Shown here: in pieces, positions 1 through 9,036 of the stretch | Numbering within the stretch: position 1 is the stretch's first letter | How the letters are laid out: every line of letters starts with the position of its first letter | NCBI GenBank assembly: GCA_044222245.1 | Contig: JBGANQ010000056.1 | Span: 1-64,000 of the forward strand | Reading direction: 5' to 3' | DNA length: 64,000 bases | Source of the DNA: CALFML01 sp044222245 | Lineage (GTDB): Bacteria; Myxococcota_A; Polyangia; Palsa-1104; JAEUJZ01 | Made by a program: the position numbers and the translations under genes | The notes under the pieces: generated by a model | The model's database searches: none | What the model was told of the DNA's origin: nothing | What the model saw: the letters and a program-made list of their open reading frames with translations, nothing else

Positions 1-140
1 CGACAGTCGCTGGTTAGGATGGTTAAGGGGGATGCCTCAAACTAGAAGCAAGGCGCGCGGAATCGATCCGCAATCGCTCCCACGGCCCTCCCGGAGCTCT
101 TAACAGCGACGGAAGCTGCCTGCCGGGACCTTATAGTGCA
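1..140. repeat. 140-bp direct repeat, copy A
   Basis: The first 140 bases are identical to 35465-35604 in the same orientation, and the match ends sharply after the shared TTATAGTGCA (next base A here, G in the other copy). In the other copy the first 45 bases are the tail of a tyrosine-recombinase relic. The window opens exactly at the first repeated base, so this may be a contig end that stopped in a repeat. That is inference; the identity is read directly. Confidence 0.95.
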
Positions 141-363
141 AAAGGACGCCCCCAGAGGGACGGACTCCCAGACGATCCGCAGCGCGGCGAAGTACCTGCA
201 GATAAGCGACTTTGGCGCGGATGGATATGGGCGCGGCATCAGAGCATTTGGCCACTAGCAGGTGGTCCCGACCAGACCGCATGAGCTTCGTGAGCAGGTC
301 GGAGTACTCGGCTTGAAGCTCCGCTTTCTCGATAAAGGAGGCCCTTGGTCCTGCTTCTTCTAG

Positions 364-818
364 GTGGGCTTCTTGGGTGGCGGGTGGCGGGTCCGGGTGC
401 ATCTCGAGGCGCAGCTTGCGGCAGCTCAGGCGCGGCTCACGGCGGCGCAGGTCGCGCTCTCGATGGTGTCCGAGCTGCAGGCGCGCAAGACAGCGCACGT
501 CACGGTCGCGCAGTTCCTTCCGTGCGAGCCGAGGAGCGGGTGGTAAGGGTCGATGAAGAGCGGGCCGCCCGCGACCTGTCGCGCACCGAGCGCCTGCATC
601 AAAGTGGCGCCGTGACCGATGCCGCACTCGATAGCGATATGCTGCGGGTCAAAAACCTCAGCGCACAAGACAAGCCAGGTGCCGGGCTGAGGGCCGGCGC
701 ACCGGTGCTGGCGGTCGTGGATTTGTCGACGGTGCAGATGATCTTCTTTGTGCCGATGCCGAGCTCGGGCGGGTCAAGGTGGGCGCGCCAGCCGAGCCCC
801 GCCTGAGCCTCGGGGCAG
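364..818 (+). pseudogene. Decayed HlyD-family membrane fusion (adaptor) protein gene
   Basis: Pieces of a periplasmic adaptor of an ABC/RND-type efflux or secretion pump are spread over three plus-strand frames. A coiled-coil hairpin piece (LEAQLAAAQARLTAAQVALS) is followed, one frame over, by RTERLHQSGAVTDAALDS and the barrel strand PVLAVVDLSTVQMIFFVP. A third frame then gives AELGRVKVGAPAEPRLSL. The order is that of HlyD/MacA-like proteins (hairpin, lipoyl/beta-barrel), so at least two frameshifts separate parts of one gene. Both the N-terminal part and the membrane-proximal C-terminus are missing, and the homology stops where the convergent TIR gene ends. Bases 141-363 upstream hold no gene I recognise. 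The identification rests on several consecutive family-typical motifs. Confidence 0.7.
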
Positions 819-819
819 G

Positions 820-1557
820 TCAGCGCGCGTCCGCCGCCGCGCGCTCTCCTGGCTGCCGCGCCAGGCTGGCGCGCAGGCGGCCGAGCAGCGTCTGGAGCTG
901 CTGCGCCACAGCTTGCAGCACCACGTCCCGATCCGGCCACGCGACAACTGGCAGACCGTCCTTGGGCAGCAGGACCCGCCCCGCCAGCGGAGTGTCGGCA
1001 AGCTCGCAGGCGCGAAGGACAATCGGCACCACCAGCGCATCACCGGCGTCGTGCCGGGCCAGGGCCGGGCGCAGCTCCTGGCAGTCCAGGCGGTCGTCGG
1101 CGAGGTAGTCAGCGCTGAGCAAGATGATGATGACGTGCGCTGCGGCGAGGCGCTGGGCAACCGCCGCCTCGCGCGAGCCGCCCGGCGCCAGGAGCAGGTC
1201 GCGGCAAGCCTGGCCGGCGCTCCGGCCGAGCTGCACCTCCAGATGGCGGGCCAGCTCATCGCACAGGGGCGCATCGGCGGGCGCGTAGGACCAGAACACC
1301 TGCAGCTGCGGCGCCGCCGCGGGCGCTGGGGCCGTCGGCACAAGTGCATCAAGCTGCAGCTCCAGGGCGCTGAGCTCGGCCTCGACTCCGGCCCGCTGCG
1401 TCGTCACTTCTGCGAGCAGCGCATCGAGGCGCAGGCGCTCTTCGACCCGGGTCTCCAGCTCGCGCGCGAGCTGGAGCTTGCCGAGCAGCACGCCGACCCG
1501 CTGCCAGCGCGCCTCGGCGTCCTTAATTTGCTGCGCCAGCCGCTCTCGTTTGCCCAC
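820..1557 (-). CDS. TIR-domain effector with N-terminal coiled-coil adaptor module
   Basis: A 245-aa protein. Residues 1-70 form a charged coiled coil with the pattern RL..RW..LQ..ETR.EE..RL, which also opens the protein encoded at 6667-8151. A Pro/Ala linker (72-84) leads to a TIR domain (about 84-230). Its landmarks are VFWSYAPAD (first strand and BB-loop side), HVIIILLSADYL and CQELRPALARH. Glu161 lies where NAD+-cleaving TIR enzymes keep their catalytic glutamate. Known bacterial TIR domains of this kind act as NADases or make signalling nucleotides in abortive-infection defence. The start is a GTG, and the gene begins 35 nt inside the end of the STAND gene, so the two are translationally coupled. 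It is the third gene of the operon. The TIR fold is well supported; NADase activity and a role in phage defence are inference. Confidence 0.85.
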   Translation of the reverse strand: MGKRERLAQQIKDAEARWQRVGVLLGKLQLARELETRVEERLRLDALLAEVTTQRAGVEAELSALELQLDALVPTAPAPAAAPQLQVFWSYAPADAPLCDELARHLEVQLGRSAGQACRDLLLAPGGSREAAVAQRLAAAHVIIILLSADYLADDRLDCQELRPALARHDAGDALVVPIVLRACELADTPLAGRVLLPKDGLPVVAWPDRDVVLQAVAQQLQTLLGRLRASLARQPGERAAADAR

Positions 1558-4500
1558 CGAGGTATCCTTTCAGCTCTTGCACGGTCCACTCGATGCGTGA
1601 CTTTACGCCATCTTGGTCGAGCGGCCGGATGCGCTCCAAGATCTGGAGGTCGGAGTCGCCGCCCAGCGCTTCGATGATCGCCAGGGTCATGTCGATGGCG
1701 CGGTAGGCGGCGTGGCGGAACAGCGGGCTTGGCGAGTCATGGCGCCGTCGGTCGAGCATCTCGACTGCCGCCGCGTCGTGCTGCAGCGCCAGCCCGAGCG
1801 CGGCCCCCTCGCGGACATCCGCCAGCTCGTGCCCGAGCAGCGCGATCGCCGCCTCGTCCCGGGCCCCCTGAATCCGCGCCAGCGCCAGACCGAGCTCGAA
1901 CAGCAGGTCGCTGCTCGGGTGCGCCAGGTTCGTGCAGCGCTCTGGCGCCTGATAGTCGCGACAGCTGCGGAACGCAGCCGCCGCCCGCCGATGCTTGTCC
2001 AGCTGCGCGTGCAGCCGCCCGATGACCGCCTTGGCCTTGAGGTCGCCGAGGATCCGGTAGGCCCGCAGACCCACGGTCTCCTGGTCGGCCTCCACCGCTG
2101 CCATGAGGCGCTCGATGGCCTCCGGGGTGCCGATCTTCTGCAGGGCCAGCAGCAGCTGCTGGGTCACCAGGATCGGCAGCTCGCCAATGTGCGCGGTGTC
2201 CTGCAAGGCGCTGCCGATGGCGGGCAGGCTGGCAGGGCTCCCCGTCTCGGCCAGCGCTTTGGCCGCCGCCAGCTGGACCTTGGGGTTAGACTCCTTCAGA
2301 AGGACGTGCAGCGCGTCCAGGGCCTTGGGACTTTTAAGGCCGCCCATCGCGGTGGCCGCGGCCACGCGGACCCGCACCGAGGGATCGCGGGCCAGCGGCA
2401 CCAGCACCTGATCGCTGCACGGGCCGTTAAAGCCTGAGATGATCGTGGCTGCCTCGACCCGCTGCTCGACCGTCAGGTACTGCGGGTCGCGGAGGTCGCG
2501 GAGTGCGGATTCGTCACAAGCGGCGGCGAGCAGGGAAGCATACTTTCGCTGCGACCCGAAGATCTGATGCAGCTCTGACAGCGCCCCAAATTTCTGGGTC
2601 AGGAGCTTGAGGCTGTCGCGCCAGGCGCCGCTGCGCAGCCATGGGTAAGGGCTCAGGATCCCGTCGACCAGAGGCTTCAGTGCCCGCCGCTCGCCGCGCT
2701 TCGCGAGCGTTCTGGTCACTTCAATTATGACCGTTGAATTTATGCTAGTTGAAGAGCTCAGCTCTCTCAGCAGCTCCAGAAGCAGATCAGTATCATCATC
2801 TCCCTTATCAAAGGTTCGCGTGCGCAGGCTGAAGGCCGCCGCGGTGCCGTCCTTGTAGTAGCTGGAGCGCAAGCCGCGGGAGAGCTCGTACAAAGCCAGC
2901 CGGGGCCGCTGCGCCGCTTGCACCCTCAGCTTTGGCTCGGCAATTTCGTCAAAACCAAGCTGCTGCCAGAACCGGATTTCCGAGCCTCTCTGGTGAAGGA
3001 AGGCCATGGTGCTCGGTGAAGCAGGCTTCTCTCTGATTCCCGAGTTGTTACTGTAATTTTTAAGTATGATGTCGCCATGTTCGTCAAGGACGACGGGGGA
3101 ATTGAAGTTGAATAGCTGATCGCGAAGCTCTGATCCATACTCGGACCGAATACTCAGCGACTGTTTAATTCGGGGCACGATCAGCGGTAGATCCACGGGC
3201 CTGGCAATGCTGGCGAGCGTGCTCATGGCAGCTACTTGGATTTCTTGTTCCCCATCCTCCAATAGAGGAACTACATTCTCCCGCCAGGTGGCCTCACCAA
3301 AAGAATTCATGGATTCCAGGACGGCCATTCTGACGTCCGAGTAAGGTGACCGGAGCGCAGCGAGAAGCGGGCTGGAATCGACTAGGATGCCGGTTTCGCC
3401 AAGTGCGATTAGTCGCCTTCTCAGTTCTTCGCGAGAGGTCAAGATGGGCCCTCCCCCATCGCCCAGGATCTCCTTGAGCTGCTGGCTGCGGCGCGCGATG
3501 GCCGCTCGATCCCCCATATCGTCATATGCGGTCAGAGAGATGTCATCGCGCGCCTCGACCCGGGCAAGAGCATCTTCAAGGGCCCTGCGGGCCGAGCGGT
3601 CGCGCAGTGCCAGCAGCTGGCGGATCGCTGCATCGCGGTTCGCGTACGCGGGATCGTCAAGCAGTTTGATTAGCGGTGCAAGTGCCACGCCCGGCGCCCG
3701 AGCTGCCAGAGTCGCTGCAGCGGCTGTGCGCAGGTCCGGGTGCCGCAGGTCCGCAACCGTGGCTTGCAGCTCTGCCAGAAGGGTCTTGCCTGCCCGGCCT
3801 GCGACTCGGCAGTCACCACCCTCAGGTCGCGCCAGCGCCCGCAGGGCGGCTACGCGCAAGCTCGGCGCCCCAGCCGCGTCGAAGGCGACCCGGGCCAGGA
3901 CTTCGTCGGCACCGGGCAGGTCCAGCTTGCCGAGCAGCTCGGCGGCGAGGCGCTGACGCTCGCCTACTTTTTCATCCAGCATGGTACCCAAGATGTTCAG
4001 CGCATCCGGGTCCCGGGTATCAACCAGCTGCTGCGCCGCAAGTCGATTCAGCTCGATATCGGGAGCCCGCGCCAGCGTCCGGAGCAGCGCGGTAGAGCCG
4101 GTGGGAAAGCGATTCCCCAGACAAGTGAGCAGGCGCTTCTGAAACCTCACATCCGCCCCGGTCATGGCCTGCTCCAGCACCTTGGCATTGGTGGCGAGAA
4201 TCGGGAGTGCCTGGATCGAGAGCAAACACCGAAGACTAATAGGCTCCGTCTTCGAGAGGCCGGTATCGGAAAGAGTAAACAGGGAATCGCGCGTTCGCGG
4301 CTCCGCCAGCTGCTCACCCAGCGGCCCCGGCTCCCCGAGCTCGGCCAGGGCTATCGCCAGCTTCGTCTTATAGGAATAGTTCTTCGTGGTCTCGCGCAAG
4401 CGCACCAAGGCCGGTCGCGCGGCCGTAAAGCCGCGCCGGGCCGCAGCTTCCCCGGCGGCCACCGCAACTTCCTCGGCAGGATCGGCAAGCCAGCGCTCGA

Positions 4501-6670
4501 CATGACGGACCTCGACCTCGGTGCTGCCCAGCGCCTGGACCACGCCGCGCCGGACTGCCACCGAACGCCTCGTCTCTAGCAGCTTGAGCAGCTCGGGCAC
4601 GGCGGCCTTGGCACGGACCGTACCCAGCATCTGCAAGATCGGCCGCAGGTTCTCTTCTGACTGCTCGGCCAGCGAGCAAGGCAGCGGCCAGCCGCGCGAC
4701 TTGATCTGCCCCAGCGCCGTGGCAGCCACGCTTCGCTCCCCTGGGCTCCCCCGGCACAGGAAGTCAAGCAGCTGCGGCTCCGCTTCCTTCACTCGCCACT
4801 CGCCAAGCCGCCCGGCCGCCGCTGCGCGCAGCGGACTCGGAGGGCCGGCGAGTATCTTGAGAAAGAAGCTCACCGCCACCTTGCTGGGCGGAAAGTCGTA
4901 GCGCATGATGGCGCGCTCGCCGGCCAGATCTTCTTCTCCTTTGTCCTGGTTCAAGAGCGACGCCAGGGTGGCGTGCAGACCCTTGTTGTCCTTGAGGACC
5001 TCTTCCAGCCGCCGGAAGCTCGTCGCCGAGGCGAGCCGCGCCAGGGTCTTGAGTCCGGCCTTCACCTTGGCCTCATCGTCCTTTTTCAGCTCGCCCAGCG
5101 CCAGCTCGGTCGCCGTCTCAAGCTGGCCGTCCTCCTGATAATACCGCAGCCGCTCTTCGGTCGGCAGCAGCTTGGCCGCCTCGCTGTAAAGCTTCTCAAG
5201 CTCTGCCACCGGCAGCCGGTCGAAGCCCTGATCCGGAGCGATCTGCTTGCGCACGATGCCAGTCTCGCCCACATAGGTCTGCTGGTGGAACAGATCCGGC
5301 AGCCTGGCGTCGCCGCGGTAAAGCTCGATGGGCTTGGACCTCTCCCGCCGCGACAGCCGCAGGTGGTTGTGGCGATGGTTCATGCCGGCGACATACGCCG
5401 CGAACAACGCCGCCGCGGTGGCAAGCACCGCCGCGATGCTGAACAGGGTCTTGCGCAGCCGCTCGTGGGAGCGGAAGCGATCGTTCCAGCGATCGACGCT
5501 CTCAGAGAACAGGTCATGATACAGCTCGTACCAGGTCGCCTGGTCCTGGGACTGGCTGCGCAGCAGGCGGGCGCTCTCCAGGTGGCGCAGCACCGCTTCC
5601 AGGCGCGTCCGATCGACGCGCAGCTCGTGCGCCAGGCTGTCGACTGTGTGCGCGACCTTGGTGCCGCGGCGGGTGATGAGGTGGCTGAAGCACTGCGAGG
5701 CGAGGCGCCGCTCGGGATAGGACAGCGAAGCGGTGACGCGGTCGATGTGCGAGGCCAAAAGCCCCTGGGCCCCACCGTGGGCGCGGTAGGTGGCGAGCTT
5801 GATCGTCGGCTCACCGCTGCCGCGGCTCAGCTCGAACAGCTGCGAGCAGACGATCTGCAGGTAGGGCGGCTCGACGTTGAGCTCCGTATCAGCCACCGGG
5901 GTCGCCGCCCGCGACGTTCGATCGCGCGCCGCCAGATCGGCCAGCAGCGCCGCTAGCAGCTCGGGCTCGTAGCGAAATCCCACCAGCTGCGCCGGCTGCA
6001 CGATCGCCAGCTCGGCGTCTTCGCGCGTCAGCTTCTCCAGCCGATAGAACTTGTTGAACAGCAGGGTCGGCAGGTCGGGCTTGAAGGCGTTGAGGGCGAG
6101 GGCAAAGTCCTCGCGCATCGAGATGACAACCGCGATCGGCAGCGACTCATCGATGATCAGCCGGACGAGCTGCTCTTTGTATTCAGGAAAGCGCTGGCTG
6201 CCGCGGTGGTAGTGGAAGAACTCTTCAAACTGATCAAGGACAATCACCAGCGGCTGGCGGCAGAAGTGGCTGCACACCTGAAAAAACCGCGGCAGCGGCA
6301 GGCTGCCAAGGGCGGCATCGGCGGCCTCCTTGGGCATGCGGCCGCGCGCCACCAGCTCGGTGAGCGTCGCCTGGCGGATGCTGACCAGCGGGTCGCCCGC
6401 CCAGTTGTTGCAATAGACCGCATCGAGGTTCTCCTGTCCGGAGTCCTTCAGCTGCGGCAGCACCGCCGCCTGGAGCAGCGAGCTCTTGCCGACCCCAGAG
6501 GCCGCAAACAGCAGGGTGAGGCGGTTGGCGAGCACCATGTCGACGAAGATCTTGCGATCCGCGTCGCGGCCAAAGAACCACTGGCTCTCGGATTCTTTGT
6601 ACGGGCGCAGGCCGATGTAGGGGTTGCTCGGCGCGGTGGCGCCGACCTGGCCCGGGCGCTCGCCGCTCAT
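1523..6670 (-). CDS. Giant STAND NTPase (nSTAND1-like) with membrane segment and HEAT repeats
   Basis: About 1,715 aa from the ATG that overlaps the upstream stop as ATGA. After a short tail comes the family opening NPYIGLRPYKESESQWFFGR, a P-loop AASGVGKSS (residues 56-64), a Walker B region VIVLDQFEEFF (142-152) and a winged-helix-like part ending in YELYHDLFSESVDRW (381-395). A single hydrophobic segment (about 409-429) follows. From about residue 540 to the end the protein is a long series of HEAT/PBS-type helical repeats (many copies of 'R..AA..LG'). STAND proteins are NTP-driven switches that oligomerise on ligand sensing. Here the repeats are the likely sensor and the membrane segment would place the switch at the inner membrane. 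No catalytic effector domain is fused, so the flanking coiled-coil TIR and SIR2-like proteins are probable partners. An upstream in-frame Met at 6745 lies within the preceding gene and is less likely. Confidence 0.88.
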   Translation of the reverse strand: MSGERPGQVGATAPSNPYIGLRPYKESESQWFFGRDADRKIFVDMVLANRLTLLFAASGVGKSSLLQAAVLPQLKDSGQENLDAVYCNNWAGDPLVSIRQATLTELVARGRMPKEAADAALGSLPLPRFFQVCSHFCRQPLVIVLDQFEEFFHYHRGSQRFPEYKEQLVRLIIDESLPIAVVISMREDFALALNAFKPDLPTLLFNKFYRLEKLTREDAELAIVQPAQLVGFRYEPELLAALLADLAARDRTSRAATPVADTELNVEPPYLQIVCSQLFELSRGSGEPTIKLATYRAHGGAQGLLASHIDRVTASLSYPERRLASQCFSHLITRRGTKVAHTVDSLAHELRVDRTRLEAVLRHLESARLLRSQSQDQATWYELYHDLFSESVDRWNDRFRSHERLRKTLFSIAAVLATAAALFAAYVAGMNHRHNHLRLSRRERSKPIELYRGDARLPDLFHQQTYVGETGIVRKQIAPDQGFDRLPVAELEKLYSEAAKLLPTEERLRYYQEDGQLETATELALGELKKDDEAKVKAGLKTLARLASATSFRRLEEVLKDNKGLHATLASLLNQDKGEEDLAGERAIMRYDFPPSKVAVSFFLKILAGPPSPLRAAAAGRLGEWRVKEAEPQLLDFLCRGSPGERSVAATALGQIKSRGWPLPCSLAEQSEENLRPILQMLGTVRAKAAVPELLKLLETRRSVAVRRGVVQALGSTEVEVRHVERWLADPAEEVAVAAGEAAARRGFTAARPALVRLRETTKNYSYKTKLAIALAELGEPGPLGEQLAEPRTRDSLFTLSDTGLSKTEPISLRCLLSIQALPILATNAKVLEQAMTGADVRFQKRLLTCLGNRFPTGSTALLRTLARAPDIELNRLAAQQLVDTRDPDALNILGTMLDEKVGERQRLAAELLGKLDLPGADEVLARVAFDAAGAPSLRVAALRALARPEGGDCRVAGRAGKTLLAELQATVADLRHPDLRTAAAATLAARAPGVALAPLIKLLDDPAYANRDAAIRQLLALRDRSARRALEDALARVEARDDISLTAYDDMGDRAAIARRSQQLKEILGDGGGPILTSREELRRRLIALGETGILVDSSPLLAALRSPYSDVRMAVLESMNSFGEATWRENVVPLLEDGEQEIQVAAMSTLASIARPVDLPLIVPRIKQSLSIRSEYGSELRDQLFNFNSPVVLDEHGDIILKNYSNNSGIREKPASPSTMAFLHQRGSEIRFWQQLGFDEIAEPKLRVQAAQRPRLALYELSRGLRSSYYKDGTAAAFSLRTRTFDKGDDDTDLLLELLRELSSSTSINSTVIIEVTRTLAKRGERRALKPLVDGILSPYPWLRSGAWRDSLKLLTQKFGALSELHQIFGSQRKYASLLAAACDESALRDLRDPQYLTVEQRVEAATIISGFNGPCSDQVLVPLARDPSVRVRVAAATAMGGLKSPKALDALHVLLKESNPKVQLAAAKALAETGSPASLPAIGSALQDTAHIGELPILVTQQLLLALQKIGTPEAIERLMAAVEADQETVGLRAYRILGDLKAKAVIGRLHAQLDKHRRAAAAFRSCRDYQAPERCTNLAHPSSDLLFELGLALARIQGARDEAAIALLGHELADVREGAALGLALQHDAAAVEMLDRRRHDSPSPLFRHAAYRAIDMTLAIIEALGGDSDLQILERIRPLDQDGVKSRIEWTVQELKGYLGGQTRAAGAAN

Positions 6671-8151
6671 GGTGCCGCCTCTTGCAGCCGCTCGACGAAC
6701 TCGGGCAGCGCGAAGGCGAGCCGGCGGACCCCGCGGCTCTCCCAATACGCAGCTTCAAAGCCGGTGACCTCGCTGCGCACCACACTGGCCGGCTCGCGGC
6801 TGGTGCGGCCCTCCAAGATGGCGCCGGCAAACAGCCGGTCCTCCCACTGCTCGGGCGTAAAGCCGAGGAACCAGAAGCCGCGCCGGTTCAGCCGGGTGCC
6901 CAGGTAGTCGGGCAGGCTTGTGCCGAGCTGGCGGGCGAAGGCAAAGTGGCTGCTCTCCGAGAGCACCAGGCTGCACAGCTCGCGCGCCGCCTGCTGCCGC
7001 GGCGCCGGGCAGGTCCCGCGGAGCTTGAAGATGACCGAGTAGCCTGACTCCAGCGGCTCGAGCTTGGAGAGGGTGCTGCTCGGGCACGGCTCCTCCTCGC
7101 GCTCGCGGTCCGAGTAGCGCAGCAGCAGCTGACCCGGCAGGAAGCGCTCCATCGGACTTATCACCAGGCTGACCACTACATAGGGCTTCCGAGAGCGGGT
7201 AAAGGCATCCTCCAGCAGCGCGTCATGGGCGGTCGAGACGATCAGCAGCGGCGCTTCGATCATCGTCAGCAGGTGAAGGAGCGGGTTGCCCGCAGCGGCG
7301 CTCGGCAGGCGCGCGTACAGCTCGCGAATCAGCGCGCTCGGGCCGTAGTCCGAGTTCATCTCGATGTACTCGGCGACCGCCGACAGCGAGGCGGGGCGCG
7401 GCTCCAGCTGGACCTGGCTGGCCAGCTGCGCGGTGATCTGGCGGGTATCTGGTAAGCGGTCGTTAAACTGGTGCGGCAGCTCAGCGCCCAGAAACAGCGC
7501 GATCTCGCCGTTGCGCAGCCGCCGCGCCAGCGCCGCGAAGTCCAGGGCGGGCGCCGGGCGCGGCGCCGCCGCAGAGCGCAGCAGCGACCAGGCCTTGATG
7601 AACTCGGCCGCTGGCAGCTGCTGCTTCAACAGCAGGTCGAGCAGGGACTCTAGCGCCTCGCCGAGCTCGTCGGACGGCGAGCTCAGGGTGGACATCAGAT
7701 CTTCAAAGATCGGCGCCAGATCGGCGATGCGCAGCGTGAGCTGATAGCGCAGCTGGCCGCGCCGGTCGGCGCGCGCCTTGACCGCCCGCAGCCGCGCGAG
7801 CTGGGCCGGTGCATCCCACAGCTTGACCCCCAGCGTCGCCACCTGCTCCCACTTCTGCAGCGCATCGCTGAAGGCCCCCTTGAGCTCGCGCTCGCGCGCT
7901 TCCCGAACCAGCTGCTCGCCGAGCAGGCGCTCCTCCAGCTCGGCCTGGCTCTTCTCCAGCTGGTCGAGCTCTGCACCGACCTCGGCGATCGTCTCCTTCT
8001 CGCTGTGGATCTCGGCGCTTAGCCGGATCTTTTCCTCAATCCGGGTCTCTACATCATGCCTGGTCTGCAGCGCGCGGAGCTTGTTGTTCAGGGTCGTCCA
8101 GCGCTGATCAAGCTGCGATTTTCTTTCCTTCAGGCGATCAGCTGCACTCAT
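6667..8151 (-). CDS. Coiled-coil adaptor plus SIR2-like domain protein, degenerate active site
   Basis: A 494-aa protein and the first gene of the operon. Residues 1-75 are a coiled coil homologous in pattern to the TIR protein (RL..RW..LQ..ETRIEE..RL). Residues 85-195 are predicted all-helical. Residues 205-445 have the order of SIR2-like NAD-binding domains: IALFLGAELP (218-226), LLIVSTAHDALLEDAF (302-317), VIFKLRGT (373-380), LVLSESSHFAFA and a closing FWFLGFTPEQWEDRL. In active family members the third motif reads T-T-N-x-D and the fourth K-L-H-G. Here the Asn is Ala308 and the His is Arg378, so NAD+ hydrolysis is doubtful and a ligand-binding or regulatory role is possible. The stop overlaps the STAND start (ATGA). 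An AT-rich stretch at 8165-8200 (TTGTCA, then TAGTTA) could hold the operon promoter. The domain call is good; the role is inference. Confidence 0.8.
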   Translation of the reverse strand: MSAADRLKERKSQLDQRWTTLNNKLRALQTRHDVETRIEEKIRLSAEIHSEKETIAEVGAELDQLEKSQAELEERLLGEQLVREARERELKGAFSDALQKWEQVATLGVKLWDAPAQLARLRAVKARADRRGQLRYQLTLRIADLAPIFEDLMSTLSSPSDELGEALESLLDLLLKQQLPAAEFIKAWSLLRSAAAPRPAPALDFAALARRLRNGEIALFLGAELPHQFNDRLPDTRQITAQLASQVQLEPRPASLSAVAEYIEMNSDYGPSALIRELYARLPSAAAGNPLLHLLTMIEAPLLIVSTAHDALLEDAFTRSRKPYVVVSLVISPMERFLPGQLLLRYSDREREEEPCPSSTLSKLEPLESGYSVIFKLRGTCPAPRQQAARELCSLVLSESSHFAFARQLGTSLPDYLGTRLNRRGFWFLGFTPEQWEDRLFAGAILEGRTSREPASVVRSEVTGFEAAYWESRGVRRLAFALPEFVERLQEAAP

Positions 8152-8386
8152 GGGCTTTCGCGCCCCACCTTAACTATTTCTTGACAATAGAATCAAGTGA
8201 AGCCACTTCACAACTTCATCGCAGCGGGCGGCGGGGTGCCCGGCGCGCCCCCGCTGACTGCGCATATCTTGGCGACTGCGGGCCGGAAAAAGGATATGCG
8301 CGAGCGGCTCGCAAGCTGGGCGCGCAAGCCGTCCCGGCGGGGAACGATTTACTTCGCGCCCGGAGGCCTATAAGATCCGAAGCGCC

Positions 8387-9028
8387 ATGACTGCCCACCG
8401 CCTGACCCAGCAGATCCTTACAAGCGAAGCCGGCCTGCGTGAGCTCATCGGCCAGCCGACGCCGCTCGTCGTCGCCAAGCTGAGCGACCGCCTGAACCGC
8501 TGCACTCGCGAGTTCGTGCAGCGCGCCCCCTTTGTCTGTCTGGCCACTTCCGATCGGGAGGGCCGCTGCGATGTCAGCCCGCGCGGGGATCCACCGGGCT
8601 TTGTGCGCATCCTGGATGACGTCACGCTGCTTTTGCCCGAGCGTCCCGGCAATCGCATTGCCGACTCGCTGCGCAACCTCCTGGCAAACCCGCGGGTCGG
8701 GCTGCTCTTCATCATCCCGGGGGTCGGCGAGACCTTCCGCGTCAACGGTCGCGCGCTGCTCACCACCGACCCCGAGCTGCTCGCCCCGTGCGCGGTCGAG
8801 GGCAAGCCGCCCCGCCTCGGCATCCTGATAGACATCGAAGAGGCGTATACGCAGTGCTCCAAGGCGTTCATTCGCTCGCAGCTGTGGGACCCCTCGCGCT
8901 TCCAGTCGCGCGAGTCGCTGCCGAGCAACGGCGAGATCCTCAAGGAGCTCGCCGGAGGAGACTTCGATGCCGAGGGCTATGACAAAGAGCGCCGGGCGCG
9001 CTACGAGCGGCGCGAGGGTTTTTACTGA
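8387..9028 (+). CDS. PPOX-type FMN-dependent flavoprotein (pyridoxamine 5'-phosphate oxidase-like)
   Basis: A 213-aa soluble protein with the split-barrel flavin-binding fold of the DR_2398/MSMEG_1061-type PPOX family. Visible landmarks are FVCLATSDREGRCDVSPRGD (strand and FMN phosphate-binding region), LLPERPGNRIADSLRNLL (FMN-contacting 'RxGNR' segment), GLLFIIPGVGETFRVNGRA and the C-terminal KAFIRSQLWDPSRF. Members bind FMN and are thought to reduce or oxidise small substrates; most have no assigned substrate. The length is typical. The gene is divergent from the STAND/TIR operon, with a 235-bp gap and no obvious strong ribosome-binding site before the ATG. True pyridoxine-phosphate oxidase (pdxH) is unlikely because the family differs in size and motifs. 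Confidence 0.85.
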   Translation: MTAHRLTQQILTSEAGLRELIGQPTPLVVAKLSDRLNRCTREFVQRAPFVCLATSDREGRCDVSPRGDPPGFVRILDDVTLLLPERPGNRIADSLRNLLANPRVGLLFIIPGVGETFRVNGRALLTTDPELLAPCAVEGKPPRLGILIDIEEAYTQCSKAFIRSQLWDPSRFQSRESLPSNGEILKELAGGDFDAEGYDKERRARYERREGFY

Positions 9029-9036
9029 GTCGCCCC

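Noticed and set aside
100..627. Long minus-strand open frame over the start of the window
   Set aside because: Its middle part (about 160-350) reads somewhat protein-like, but it overlaps the HlyD relic on the other strand, ends inside the repeat and matches no family I know.
6667..8151. Calling the SIR2-like protein an active NADase of the DSR/ThsA type
   Set aside because: Both catalytic positions (Asn and His) are substituted, so only the fold, not the activity, can be claimed.
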